The position numbers and the translations under genes are program-made. Shown in pieces: positions 1 through 12,583 of a DNA stretch of 64,000 nucleotides. Source of the stretch: Acanthosoma haemorrhoidale (taxonomy: Eukaryota > Arthropoda > Insecta > Hemiptera > Acanthosomatidae). The first letter of the stretch is position 1, and every line of letters starts with the position of its first letter. The notes below the pieces were generated by a model, which was given only the letters and a program-made list of their open reading frames with translations, had not been told where the DNA came from and searched no databases. The stretch spans positions 2,108,001 to 2,172,000 of the forward strand of contig OV884015.1 of NCBI GenBank assembly GCA_930367205.1, read 5' to 3'.

Positions 1-1428
1 CATATTCAACATCATTTGATATTATATTCACTCGTAACTTTCATCATACGATCGTATCACGTGATACAATGAGTGCCAATGATACGGTACACTATCATAT
101 TCGACATCATTTGATGTTATATTCACTCTTGGCTTCAATCATACGATCGTATCACGTGATATAATGAGTGGCAATGATGCGGTACACTATCATAATCGAC
201 ATCATCTGATGTTATTGATACGGTATACCAGCATGGTTGACATCATTTAATGTTATATTCACTCGTAAGTTTAATCATACGATCGTATCACGTGATACAA
301 TGAGTGCCAATGATACATTATACAATCATATTCAACATCATTTGATGTTATATTTACTCGTAACTTTCATCATACGATCGTATCACGTGATACAATGAGT
401 GCCAATGATACGGCACACTATCATATTCGACATCATTTGATGCTATATTTACTCGTAACTTTAATCATACGATCGTATCACGTGAAACAACGAGTGCTAA
501 TGATACATTATACAATCATATTCAACATCATTTGATGTTATGTTCACGCGAAACTTTAATCATACAATCATATCACGTGATTGAATGAGTGCCAATGATA
601 TAGTACACTATCATATTCGACATCATTTGATGTTATGTTCACCCGAAACTTCAATCAATCGATCGTATCACGTGATTGAATGAGTGCCAATGATATGACA
701 CACAATCATATTCGACATCATTTGATGTTACATTCACTCGTAACTTGAATCATACGATTGTAACACGTGATACAATGAGTTCAAATGATACGGTACACAA
801 TCATATTCCACATCATTTGATGTTATGTTTACTCGTAACTTTTATCATACGATCGTATCACGTGATTGAATGAGTGCCAATGATATGGCACACAATCAAA
901 TTCGACATTATTTGGTGTTATATTCACTCGTAACTTGAATCACACGATCGTATCACGTGATACAATGAGTTCAAATGATACGGTACACAATCATTTTCGA
1001 CATCATTTGATGTTATGTTCACTCGTGACTTGAATCATACGATCGTATCACGTGATACAATGAGTGATAATGATTAGGCACACTATCATATTCGACATAT
1101 TTTGATGTTATGTTCACGCGAAACTTTAATTATACGATCATATCACGTGATTGAATGAGTGCCAATGATATGACACACAATCATATTCGACATCATTTGA
1201 TGTTATAATCACTCGTAGCTTGAATCATACGATTGTATCACGTGATACAATGAGTGCTAATGATACAGCACACAATCATATTCGACATCATTTGATGTTA
1301 TATTCACTCGTAACTTGAATCATACGATCGTATCACGTGATACAATAAGTGCAAATGATACGGCACACTATCATATTTGACATCATTTGATGTCATATTC
1401 ACTCGTAACTTTATTCATACGATCGTAT
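1..1428. repeat. Satellite A array, irregular monomer order (block A1)
   Basis: Tandem 95-bp satellite A monomers with mixed variants and no 2321-bp order. Palindrome cores start at 45, 140, 276, 371 and 466, giving steps of 95, 136, 95 and 95. The 136-bp step is an extended monomer with the AGCATGGTTGACATC segment near 213-226. Positions about 396-690 (the TTGATGCTATATTT, CAACGAGTG, GTTCACGCG and GTTCACCCG monomers) recur near 16142-16429 and 18602-18898. Positions about 481-950 recur at the right end of the window. The block ends at the palindrome 1417-1428, where satellite B begins. No gene is visible. Confidence 0.95.
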
Positions 1429-2434
1429 GATCTTTAACGTTAGCTCTTGCCCTATTATGTTCTCCTGATACCAAAACAAAGAAAACATCTTTAAAAAGTC
1501 GAATATTAACAAAAATGCGTATTTCATAGCTAGTATGTTAGCTCATGCCCCATTATGTTCTCCTGATACCTGAACAAGAAAATATCGTCAAAAAGTTGAA
1601 TTTTTAAAAAAATGCGTATTTCTTAGCTACTACGTTAGCTCCTGCCTTATTATGTTCTCCGGATACCAAAACAAAGAAAATGTCATCAAAAAGTTAATTT
1701 TTTTTAAAAAAGAGTATTTTATAGCTGGTACGTTAGCTCCTGAACAATTATGTTCTCCTGATACGAAATCAAGAAAAATATTGTCAAAAAGTTGAATTTT
1801 TAAAAAATGCATATTTCATAGCTAGTACGTCAGCTCCTGCCCCATTATGTTCTCCTGATACGAAAACAACAAAAATATCGTCAAAAAGTCGAATTTTTAA
1901 AAAAATGGGTATTTCATAGCTGGCACGTTAGCTCCTGCTCTTTTATGTTCTCCTGATACTAAATCAAGGAAAATATCGTCAAAAAGTCAAATTTTTCGAA
2001 AATGCGTATTTCATAGCTAGTACGTTAGCTCCTGCCCCATCATGTTCTCCTGATACGAAAACCAGGAAAATATCGTCAAAAAGTCGATTTTTTAAAAAAT
2101 GCGTATTTCATAGCTAGTACGTCAGCTCCTGCCCCATTATGTTCTCCTGATACCTAAACAACAAAATATCGTCAAAAAGTTGAATTTTTAAAAAAAATGC
2201 GTATTTCTTAGCTAGTACGTTAGCTCCTGCCTTATTATGTTCTCCTGATACCAAAACAAAGAAAAAGTCATCAAAAAGTTAAATTTTTTTAAAAAAGAGT
2301 ATTTTATAGCTGGTACGTTAGCTTCTGAACAATTGTGATTTCCTCATACCAAAACAAGAAAAATATCGTCAAAAAGTCGAATTTTAAAAAAATGCGTATT
2401 TTATAGCTGGTACAATAATTCCTGCCCTATTATG
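1429..2434. repeat. Satellite B array, block B1 (97-98-bp monomers)
   Basis: About ten tandem monomers. The TAGCTC box starts at 1441, 1539, 1636, 1734, 1831 (as CAGCTC), 1929, 2026, 2123, 2221 and 2319, so the step is 97 or 98 bp. Each monomer has, in order, a TTAGCTCCTGCC box, GTTCTCCTGATAC, a CAAAACAAGAAAA tract, ATATCGTCAAAAAGTCG, a T5/A6-7 run, and ATGCGTATTTCATAGCT. I see no similarity to satellite A apart from monomer length. There is no long open frame; a 60-codon minus-strand frame at 1630-1812 is a by-product of the repeat. Confidence 0.94.
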
Positions 2435-3700
2435 TTAATTCGTAGCTTTGATCATACGATCGTATCACGTAATATAATGAGTGCCAATGATACGGTACAC
2501 TATCATATTCGACATCATTTGATGTTATATTCACTCGTGGCTTCAATCATACGATCGTATCACGTGATATAATGAGTGGCAATGATGCGGTACACTATCA
2601 TATTCCACATCATTTGATGTTATGTTTACTCGTATTTTTAATCATACGATCGTATCACGTGATTGAATGAGTGCCAATGATATGGCACACAATCAAATTC
2701 GACATTATTTGGTGTTATATTCACTCGTAACTTGAATCAACCGATCGTATCACGTGATACAATGAGTTCAAATGATATGGTACACAATCATATTTGACAT
2801 CATTTGATGTTATGTTCACTCGTAACTTGAATCATACGATTGTATCACGTGATACCATGAGTGCTAATGATTAGGAACACAATCATATTCGACATATTTT
2901 GATGTTATGTTCACGCGAAACTTTAATTATACGATCATATCACGTGATTGAATGAGTGCCAATGATATGACACGCAATCATATTCGACATCATTTGATGT
3001 TATATTCATTCGTAACTTGAATCATACGATTGTATCACGTGATACAATGAGTGCTAATAATACAGCACACAATCATATTCGACATCATTTGATGTTATAT
3101 TCACTCGTAACTTGAATCATACGACCGTATCACGTGATTGAATGAATGCCAATGATATGGCACACAATCATATTCGACATCATTTGATGTTATATTCACT
3201 GGTACCATGAATCACACGATCGTATCACGTGATACCATGAGTGCTAATGATACAGCACACAATCTTATTCGACATTATTTAATGTTATATTCACTCGTAA
3301 CTTGAATCACACGATCGTATCACGTGATACAATGAGTTCAAATGATACGGTACACAATCATATTTGACATCATTTGATGTTATATCCATCCCAAACTTTA
3401 ATCATACGATCGTATCACGTGATTGAATGAATGCCAATGATATGGCACACAATCATATTCGACATCATTTGATGTTATATTCACTGGTACCATGAATCAT
3501 ATGATCGTATCACGTGATACCATGAGTGTTATTGATACAGCACACAATCATATTCAAAATCATTTGATGTTATCTTCACTCGTAACTTTCATCATACGAT
3601 CGTATCACGTGATACAATAAGTGCAAATGATACGGCACACTATCATATTTGACATCATTTGATGTCATATTCACTCGTAACTTTATTCATACGATCGTAT
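2435..3700. repeat. Satellite A array, block A2
   Basis: About 13 monomers of satellite A between two satellite B blocks. It opens with the atypical junction monomer TTAATTCGTAGCTTTGATC and CACGTAATATAATGAG, and ends at the palindrome before 3701. From about 2718 onward it is repeated at about 11,601 with an offset of 8883, including the rare variants TTGAATCAACCGATCG (2733) and TATATCCATCCCAAACTT (3381). Confidence 0.94.
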
Positions 3701-5200
3701 GATCTTTAACGTTAGCTCTTGCCCTATTATGTTCTCCTGATACCAAAACAAAGAAAACATCTTTAAAAAGTCGAATTTTAACAAAAATGCGTATTTCATA
3801 GCTTGTACGTTAGCACCTGCCCCATTATGTTCTCCTGATACCAAAACAAGAAAAATATCGTCAAAAAGTCGAATTTTTATAAAAATGGGTATTTCATAGC
3901 TGGCACGTTAGCTCCTGCTCTTTTATGTTCTCCTGATACTAAATCAAGGAAAATATCGTCAAAAAGTCGAATTTTACGAAAATGCGTATTTCATAGCTAG
4001 TACGTTAGCTCCTGCCCCATCTTGTTCTCCTGATACCAAAACAAAGAAAATATCGTCTAAAATTCAAATTTTTACAAAAATGCGTTTTTTATAGCTAGTA
4101 CGTTAGCTCCTACCCTATTATGATCTCCTGATACGAAAACCAGAAAAATATCGTCAAAAAGTCGATTTTTTAAAAAATGCGTATTTCATAGCTAGTACGT
4201 CAGCTCCTGCCCCATTATGTTCTCCTGATACCTAAACAAGAAAATATCGTCAAAAAGTTGAATTTTTAAAAAAAATGCGTATTTCTTAGCTAGTACGTTA
4301 GCTCCTGCCTTATTATGTTCTCCTGATACCAAAACAAAGAAAATGTCATCAAAAAGTTAAATTTTTTTAAAAAAGAGTATTTTATAGCTGGTACGTTAGC
4401 TTCTGAACAATTATGATTTCCTCATACCAAAACAAGAAAAATATCGTCAAAAAGTCGAATTTTAAAAAAATGCGTATTTTATAGCTGGTACAATAATTCC
4501 TGCCCTATTATGTTAATTCGTAGCTTTGATCATACGATCGTATCACGTAATATAATGAGTGCCAATGATACGGTACACTATCATATTCGACATCATTTGA
4601 TGTTATATTCACTCGTGGCTTCAATCATACGATCGTATCACGTGATATAATGAGTGGCAATGATGCGGTACACTATCATATTCCACATCATTTGATGTTA
4701 TGTTTACTCGTAACTTTAATCATACGATCGTATCACGTGATTGAATGAGTGCCAATGATATGGCACACAATCAAATTCGACATTATTTGGTGTTATATTC
4801 ACTCGTAACTTGAATCAACCGATCGTATCACGTGATACAATGAGTTCAAATGATATGGTACACAATCATATTTGACATCATTTGATGTTATGTTCACTCG
4901 TAACTTGAATCATACGATTGTATCACGTGATACCATGAGTGCTAATGATTAGGCACACAATCATATTCGACATATTTTGATGTTATGTTCACGCGAAACT
5001 TTAATTATACGATCATATCACGTGATTGAATGAGTGCCAATGATATGACACACAATCATATTCGACATCATTTGATGTTATATTCATTCGTAACTTGAAT
5101 CATACGATTGTATCACGTGATACAATGAGTGCTAATAATACAGCACACAATCATATTCGACATCATTTGATGTTATATTCACTCGTAACTTGAATCATAC
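2718..5200. repeat. Segmental duplication, left copy (A2 end, B2, A3 start)
   Basis: About 2.5 kb covering parts of A2, all of B2 and most of A3. It matches about 11,601-14,098 at an offset of 8883 (8884 after B2). Shared rare variants include TCAACCGATCG, TATATCCATCCC and TGTTATTGATACAGC. The match crosses two satellite-family junctions, so it is a true segment copy and not chance similarity between monomers. Confidence 0.88.
3701..4512. repeat. Satellite B array, block B2
   Basis: About eight 97-98-bp satellite B monomers. It starts with the same GATCTTTAACGTTAGCTCTTG junction as the other B blocks and ends with the same TACAATAATTCCTGCC monomer. It is nearly the same length as B4 (812 against 813 bp) and has the same monomer order, so B2 and B4 are copies of one segment. 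Confidence 0.94.
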
Positions 5201-5683
5201 GACCGTATCACGTGATTGAATGAATGCCAATGATATGGCACACAATCATATTCGACATCATTTGATGTTATATTCACTGGTACCATGAATCACACGATCG
5301 TATCACGTGATACCATGAGTGCTAATGATACAGCACACAATCTTATTCGACATTATTTGATGTTATATTCACTCGTAACTTGAATCACACGATCGTATCA
5401 CGTGATACCATGAGTGCCAATGATACGGTACACTATCATATTCGACATCATTTGATGTTATATTCACTCGTGGCTTCAATCATACGATCGTATCACGTTA
5501 TATAATGAGTGGCAATGATGCGGTACACTATCATATTCCACATCATTTGATGTTATGTTTACTCGTAACTTTAATCATACGATCGTATCACGTGATTGAA
5601 TGAGTGCAAATGATACGGCACACTATCATATTTGACATCATTTGATGTCATATTCACTCGTAACTTTATTCATACGATCGTAT
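4513..5683. repeat. Satellite A array, block A3
   Basis: Satellite A monomers. The first part (4513-5200) matches 9038-9600 and 13397-14098 in monomer order. The block is 95 bp shorter than A2 (1171 against 1266 bp), one monomer fewer overall, and its right part differs: the CTCGTGGCTTC monomer pair recurs near 5462-5560 instead of the CATCCCAAACTT monomers. Confidence 0.93.
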
Positions 5684-5783
5684 GATCTTTAACGTTAGCT
5701 CTTGCCCTATTATGTTCTCCTGATACCAAAACAAAGAAAACATCTTTAAAAAGTCGAATTTTAACAAAAATGCGTATTTCATA

Positions 5784-6858
5784 GCTTGTACGTTAGCACC
5801 TGCCCCATTATGTTCTCCTGATACCAAAACAAGAAAAATATCGTCAAAAAGTCCAATTTTTATAAAAATGGGTATTTCATAGCTGGCACGTTAGCTCCTG
5901 CTCTTTTATGTTCTCCTGATACTAAATCAAGGAAAATATCGTCAAAAAGTCGAATTTTTCGAAAATGCGTATTTCATAGCTAGTACGTTAGCTCCTGCCC
6001 CATCTTGTTCTCCTGATACCAAAACAAAGAAAATATCGTCTAAAATTCAAATTTTTACAAAAATGCGTTTTTTATAGCTGGTACGTTAGCTCCTACCCTA
6101 TTATGATCTCCTGATACGAAAACCAGAAAAATATCGTCAAAAAATCGATTTTTAAAAAAAATGCGTATTTCTTAGCTAGTACGTTAGCTCCTGCCTTATT
6201 ATGTTCTCCTGATACCAAAACAAGAAAAATATCGTCAAAAAGTCGAATTTTTATAAAAATGGGTATTTCATAGCTGGCACGTTAGCTCCTGCTCTTTTAT
6301 GTTCTCCTGATACTAAATCAAGGAAAATATCGTCAAAAAGTCGAATTTTTCGAAAATGCGTATTTCATAGTTAGTACGTTAGCTCCTGCCCCATCTTGTT
6401 CTCCTGATACCAAAACAAAGAAAATATCGTCTAAAATTCAAATTTTTACAAAAATGCGTTTTTTATAGCTGGTACGTTAGCTCCTACCCTATTATGATCT
6501 CCTGATACGAAAACCAGAAAAATATCGTCAAAAAGTCGATTTTTAAAAAAAATGCGTATTTCTTAGCTAGTACGTTAGCTCCTGCCTTATTATGTTCTCC
6601 TGATACCTAAACAAGAAAATATCGTCAAAAAGTTGAATTTTTAAAAAAAATGCGTATTTCTTAGCTAGTACGTTAGCTCCTGCCTTATTATGTTCTCCTG
6701 ATACCAAAACAAAGAAAATGTCATCAAAAAGTTAAATTTTTTTAAAAAAGAGTATTTTATAGCTGGTACGTTAGCTTCTAAACAATTATGATTTCCTCAT
6801 ACCAAAACAAGAAAAATATCGTCAAAAAGTCGAATTTTAAAAAAATGCGTATTTTATA
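5784..6858. repeat. Satellite B 1075-bp HOR, copy 1
   Basis: Starts at GCTTGTACGTTAGCACC, a variant that otherwise marks the first full monomers of the B2 and B4 blocks. The unit holds 11 monomers. It contains its own tandem repeat: the CTCCTGATACCAAAACAAG segment at 5815 recurs at 6206, a 391-bp step of four monomers. Confidence 0.93.
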
Positions 6859-7933
6859 GCTTGTACGTTAGCACCTGCCCCATTATGTTCTCCTGATACC
6901 AAAACAAGAAAAATATCGTCAAAAAGTCCAATTTTTATAAAAATGGGTATTTCATAGCTGGCACGTTAGCTCCTGCTCTTTTATGTTCTCCTGATACTAA
7001 ATCAAGGAAAATATCGTCAAAAAGTCGAATTTTTCGAAAATGCGTATTTCATAGCTAGTACGTTAGCTCCTGCCCCATCTTGTTCTCCTGATACCAAAAC
7101 AAAGAAAATATCGTCTAAAATTCAAATTTTTACAAAAATGCGTTTTTTATAGCTGGTACGTTAGCTCCTACCCTATTATGATCTCCTGATACGAAAACCA
7201 GAAAAATATCGTCAAAAAATCGATTTTTAAAAAAAATGCGTATTTCTTAGCTAGTACGTTAGCTCCTGCCTTATTATGTTCTCCTGATACCAAAACAAGA
7301 AAAATATCGTCAAAAAGTCGAATTTTTATAAAAATGGGTATTTCATAGCTGGCACGTTAGCTCCTGCTCTTTTATGTTCTCCTGATACTAAATCAAGGAA
7401 AATATCGTCAAAAAGTCGAATTTTTCGAAAATGCGTATTTCATAGTTAGTACGTTAGCTCCTGCCCCATCTTGTTCTCCTGATACCAAAACAAAGAAAAT
7501 ATCGTCTAAAATTCAAATTTTTACAAAAATGCGTTTTTTATAGCTGGTACGTTAGCTCCTACCCTATTATGATCTCCTGATACGAAAACCAGAAAAATAT
7601 CGTCAAAAAGTCGATTTTTAAAAAAAATGCGTATTTCTTAGCTAGTACGTTAGCTCCTGCCTTATTATGTTCTCCTGATACCTAAACAAGAAAATATCGT
7701 CAAAAAGTTGAATTTTTAAAAAAAATGCGTATTTCTTAGCTAGTACGTTAGCTCCTGCCTTATTATGTTCTCCTGATACCAAAACAAAGAAAATGTCATC
7801 AAAAAGTTAAATTTTTTTAAAAAAGAGTATTTTATAGCTGGTACGTTAGCTTCTAAACAATTATGATTTCCTCATACCAAAACAAGAAAAATATCGTCAA
7901 AAAGTCGAATTTTAAAAAAATGCGTATTTTATA
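6859..7933. repeat. Satellite B 1075-bp HOR, copy 2
   Basis: Same monomer order as copy 1 at an exact offset of 1075 bp. I saw no consistent difference from copy 1 when reading them side by side, so this amplification is young compared with the divergence between monomers inside the unit. Confidence 0.93.
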
Positions 7934-9008
7934 GCTTGTACGTTAGCACCTGCCCCATTATGTTCTCCTGATACCAAAACAAGAAAAATATCGTCAAAAA
8001 GTCCAATTTTTATAAAAATGGGTATTTCATAGCTGGCACGTTAGCTCCTGCTCTTTTATGTTCTCCTGATACTAAATCAAGGAAAATATCGTCAAAAAGT
8101 CGAATTTTTCGAAAATGCGTATGTCATAGCTAGTACGTTAGCTCCTGCCCCATCTTGTTCTCCTGATACCAAAACAAAGAAAATATCGTCTAAAATTCAA
8201 ATTTTTACAAAAATGCGTTTTTTATAGCTGGTACGTTAGCTCCTACCCTATTATGATCTCCTGATACGAAAACCAGAAAAATATCGTCAAAAAATCGATT
8301 TTTAAAAAAAATGCGTATTTCTTAGCTAGTACGTTAGCTCCTGCCTTATTATGTTCTCCTGATACCAAAACAAGAAAAATATCGTCAAAAAGTCGAATTT
8401 TTATAAAAATGGGTATTTCATAGCTGGCACGTTAGCTCCTGCTCTTTTATGTTCTCCTGATACTAAATCAAGGAAAATATCGTCAAAAAGTCGAATTTTT
8501 CGAAAATGCGTATTTCATAGTTAGTACGTTAGCTCCTGCCCCATCTTGTTCTCCTGATACCAAAACAAAGAAAATATCGTCTAAAATTCAAATTTTTACA
8601 AAAATGCGTTTTTTATAGCTGGTACGTTAGCTCCTACCCTATTATGATCTCCTGATACGAAAACCAGAAAAATATCGTCAAAAAGTCGATTTTTAAAAAA
8701 AATGCGTATTTCTTAGCTAGTACGTTAGCTCCTGCCTTATTATGTTCTCCTGATACCTAAACAAGAAAATATCGTCAAAAAGTTGAATTTTTAAAAAAAA
8801 TGCGTATTTCTTAGCTAGTACGTTAGCTCCTGCCTTATTATGTTCTCCTGATACCAAAACAAAGAAAATGTCATCAAAAAGTTAAATTTTTTTAAAAAAG
8901 AGTATTTTATAGCTGGTACGTTAGCTTCTAAACAATTATGATTTCCTCATACCAAAACAAGAAAAATATCGTCAAAAAGTCGAATTTTAAAAAAATGCGT
9001 ATTTTATA
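7934..9008. repeat. Satellite B 1075-bp HOR, copy 3
   Basis: Same order as copies 1 and 2. One private change is visible: G at 8123 (ATGTCATAGC) where copy 2 has T at 7048. The copy is followed by the GCTGATACAATAATTCC closing monomer rather than a fourth GCTTGTACG. Confidence 0.93.
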
Positions 9009-9037
9009 GCTGATACAATAATTCCTGCCCTATTATG

Positions 9038-12000
9038 TTAATTCGTAGCTTTGATCATACGATCGTATCACGTAATATAATGAGTGCCAATGATACGGTA
9101 CACTATCATATTCGACATCATTTGATGTTATATTCACTCGTGGCTTCAATCATACGATCGTATCACGTGATATAATGAGTGGCAATGATGCGGTACACTA
9201 TCATATTCCACATCATTTGATGTTATGTTTACTCGTAACTTTAATCATACGATCGTATCACGTGATTGAATGAGTGCCAATGATATGGCACACAATCAAA
9301 TTCGACATTATTTGGTGTTATATTCACTCGTAACTTGAATCAACCGATCGTATCACGTGATACAATGAGTTCAAATGATATGGTACACAATCATATTTGA
9401 CATCATTTGATGTTATGTTCACTCGTAACTTGAATCATACGATTGTATCACGTGATACCATGAGTGCTAATGATTAGGCACACAATCATATTCGACATAT
9501 TTTGATGTTATGTTCACGCGAAACTTTAATTATACGATCATATCACGTGATTGAATGAGTGCCAATGATATGACACACAATCATATTCGACATCATTTGA
9601 TGTTATATTCACTCGTAACTTGAATCATACGATCGTATCACGTGAAACAATGAGTGCTAATGATACATTATACAATCATATTCGACATCATTTGATGTTA
9701 TATTCACTCGTAACTTGAATCATACGACCGTATCACGTGATTGAATGAATGCCAATGATATGGCACACAATCATATTCGACATCATTTGATGTTATATTC
9801 ACTGGTACCATGAATCACACGATCGTATCACGTGATACCATGAGTGCTAATGATACAGCGCACAATCTTATTCGACATTATTTGATGTTATATTCACTCG
9901 TAACTTGAATCACACGATCGTATCACGTGATACAATGAGTTCAAATGATACGGTACACAATCATATTTGACATCATTTGATGTTATGTTCACTCGTAACT
10001 TGAATCATACGATTGTATCACGTGATACAATGAGTGCTAATGATACAGCACACAATCATATTCGACATCATTTGATGTTATATTCACTCGTAACTAGTAT
10101 CATACGACCGTATCACGTGATCGAATGAATGCCAATGATATGGCACAAAATCATATTCGACATCATTTGATGTTATATTCACTAGTACCATGAATCTTAC
10201 GATCGTATAACGTGATACCATGAGTGCTAATGATTAGGCACACTATCTTATTCAACATCATTTAATGTTATATTCACTCGTAACTTTAATCATACGATCG
10301 TATCACGTGATTGAATAAGTGCTAATGATATGGCACACAATCATATTCGACATCATCTGATGTTATATTCACTCGTAACTTGAATCATACGATTGTATCA
10401 CGTGATAAAATGAGTGCTAATGATTAAGCACACTATCTTATTCGACATCATTCATGTCGTATTCATTCGTAACTTAAATCATACGATCGTATCACGTGAT
10501 ACAATAAGTTCAAATGATGCGGTACACAATCATATTCGACATCATTTGATGTTATATTTACTCGTATCTTTTCTCATACGATCGTATCACGTGAAACAAT
10601 GAGTGCTAATGATACATTATACAATCATATTCAACATCATTTGATGTTATCTTCACTCGTAACTTTCATCATACGATCGTATCACGTGATACAATGAGTG
10701 GCAATGATGCGGTACACTATCATAATCGACATCATCTGATGTTATTGATACGGTATACCAGCATGCTTGACATCATTTAATGTTATATTCACTCGTAAGT
10801 TTAATCATACGATCGTATCACGTGATACAATGAGTGTTAATGATACATTATACAATCATATTCAACATCATTTGATGTTATCTTCACTCGTAACTTTCAT
10901 CATACGATCGTATCACGTGATACAATGAGTGCCAATAATACATTATACAATGTATGTAATATTCATAACATACAGTATACAATATGTTATATTCACTGGT
11001 ACCATGAATCATACGATCGTATCACGTGATACCATGAGTGCTAATGATTAGGCACACTATCATATTTGACATCATCTGATGTTATTGATACGGTATACGA
11101 GCATGTTTGACATCATTTAATGTTATATTAACTCGTAAGTTTAATCATACGATCATATCACGTAAAACAATGAGTGCCAATGATACATTATACAATCATA
11201 TTCAACATCATTTGATGTTATATTCACTCGTAACTTGAATCATACGATCGTATCACGTGATACTATGAGTGTCAATAATTAGGCACACTATCTTATTTGA
11301 CATCATTAGATGTTATATTCACTCGTAACTTTAATCATACGATCATATCACGTGATACAATGAGTGCTACTGATACAGCACACAATCATATTCGACATCA
11401 TTTGATGTTATATTCACTCGTAACTTGAATCATACGATTGTATCACGTGATACAATGAGTGCTAATGATACAGCACACAATCATATTCGACATCATTTGA
11501 TGTTATATTCACTCGTAACTTGAATCATACGACCGTATCACGTGATTGAATGAATGCCAATGATATGGCACACAATCATATTCGACATCATTTGATGTTA
11601 TATTCACTCGTAACTTGAATCAACCGATCGTATCACGTGATACAATGAGTTCAAATGATATGGTACACAATCATATTTGACATCATTTGATGTTATGTTC
11701 ACTCGTAACTTGAATCATACGATTGTATCACGTGATACCATGAGTGCTAATGATTAGGCACACAATCATATTCGACATATTTTGATGTTATGTTCACGCG
11801 AAACTTTATTTATACGATCATATCACGTGATTGAATGAGTGCCAATGATATGACACACAATCATATTCGACATCATTTGATGTTATATTCATTCGTAACT
11901 TGAATCATACGATTGTATCACGTGATACAATGAGTGCTAATAATACAGCACACAATCATATTCGACATCATTTGATGTTATATTCACTCGTAACTTGAAT

Positions 12001-12583
12001 CATACGACCGTATCACGTGATTGAATGAATGCCAATGATATGGCACACAATCATATTCGACATCATTTGATGTTATATTCACTGGTACCATGAATCACAC
12101 GATCGTATCACGTGATACCATGAGTGCTAATGATACAGCACACAATCTTATTCGACATTATTTGATGTTATATTCACTCGTAACTTGAATCACACGATCG
12201 TATCACGTGATACAATGAGTTCAAATGATACGGTACACAATCATATTTGACATCATTTGATGTTATATCCATCCCAAACTTTAATCATACGATCGTATCA
12301 CGTGATTGAATGAATGCCAATGATATGGCACACAATCATATTCGACATCATTTGATGTTATATTCACTGGTACCATGAATCATATGATCGTATCACGTGA
12401 TACCATGAGTGTTATTGATACAGCACACAATCATATTCAAAATCATTTGATGTTATCTTCACTCGTAACTTTCATCATACGATCGTATCACGTGATACAA
12501 TAAGTGCAAATGATACGGCACACTATCATATTTGACATCATTTGATGTCATATTCACTCGTAACTTTATTCATACGATCGTAT
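9038..12583. repeat. Satellite A array, block A4 with a fragment of the HOR
   Basis: Three parts are visible. Positions 9038-9600 copy 4513-5080. Positions about 9600-11,600 have an HOR-like monomer order, including the marker monomer CATCATTCATGTCG (near 10447), extended 136-bp monomers and the inverted-repeat monomer near 10,935-10,985. From about 11,601 the block is a copy of about 2718-3700. The marker monomer at 10386 lacks the preceding GATAGAATGAGTGCC monomer found in all later units. Confidence 0.9.

Larger units (their letters stand above)
5684..9037. repeat. Satellite B array, block B3 with three internal HORs
   Basis: The longest satellite B block. After the standard junction and one monomer, an 11-monomer unit of 1075 bp is repeated three times (5784-9008). 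The block then ends with the standard TGATACAATAATTCC monomer. No open frame of note. Confidence 0.95.

Noticed and set aside
1080..1100. TTAGG telomere-like motif in ATGATTAGGCACAC monomers
   Set aside because: It occurs once per variant monomer and never in tandem, so it is not telomeric sequence.
1630..1812. 60-codon minus-strand frame in satellite B
   Set aside because: It spans two tandem monomers and is not kept in other B blocks. No family is recognisable.
1429..2434. Satellite B blocks as transposon insertions
   Set aside because: They have no terminal inverted repeats, target-site duplications or coding remnants, and are tandem arrays themselves. The identical junctions are better explained by segment copying.
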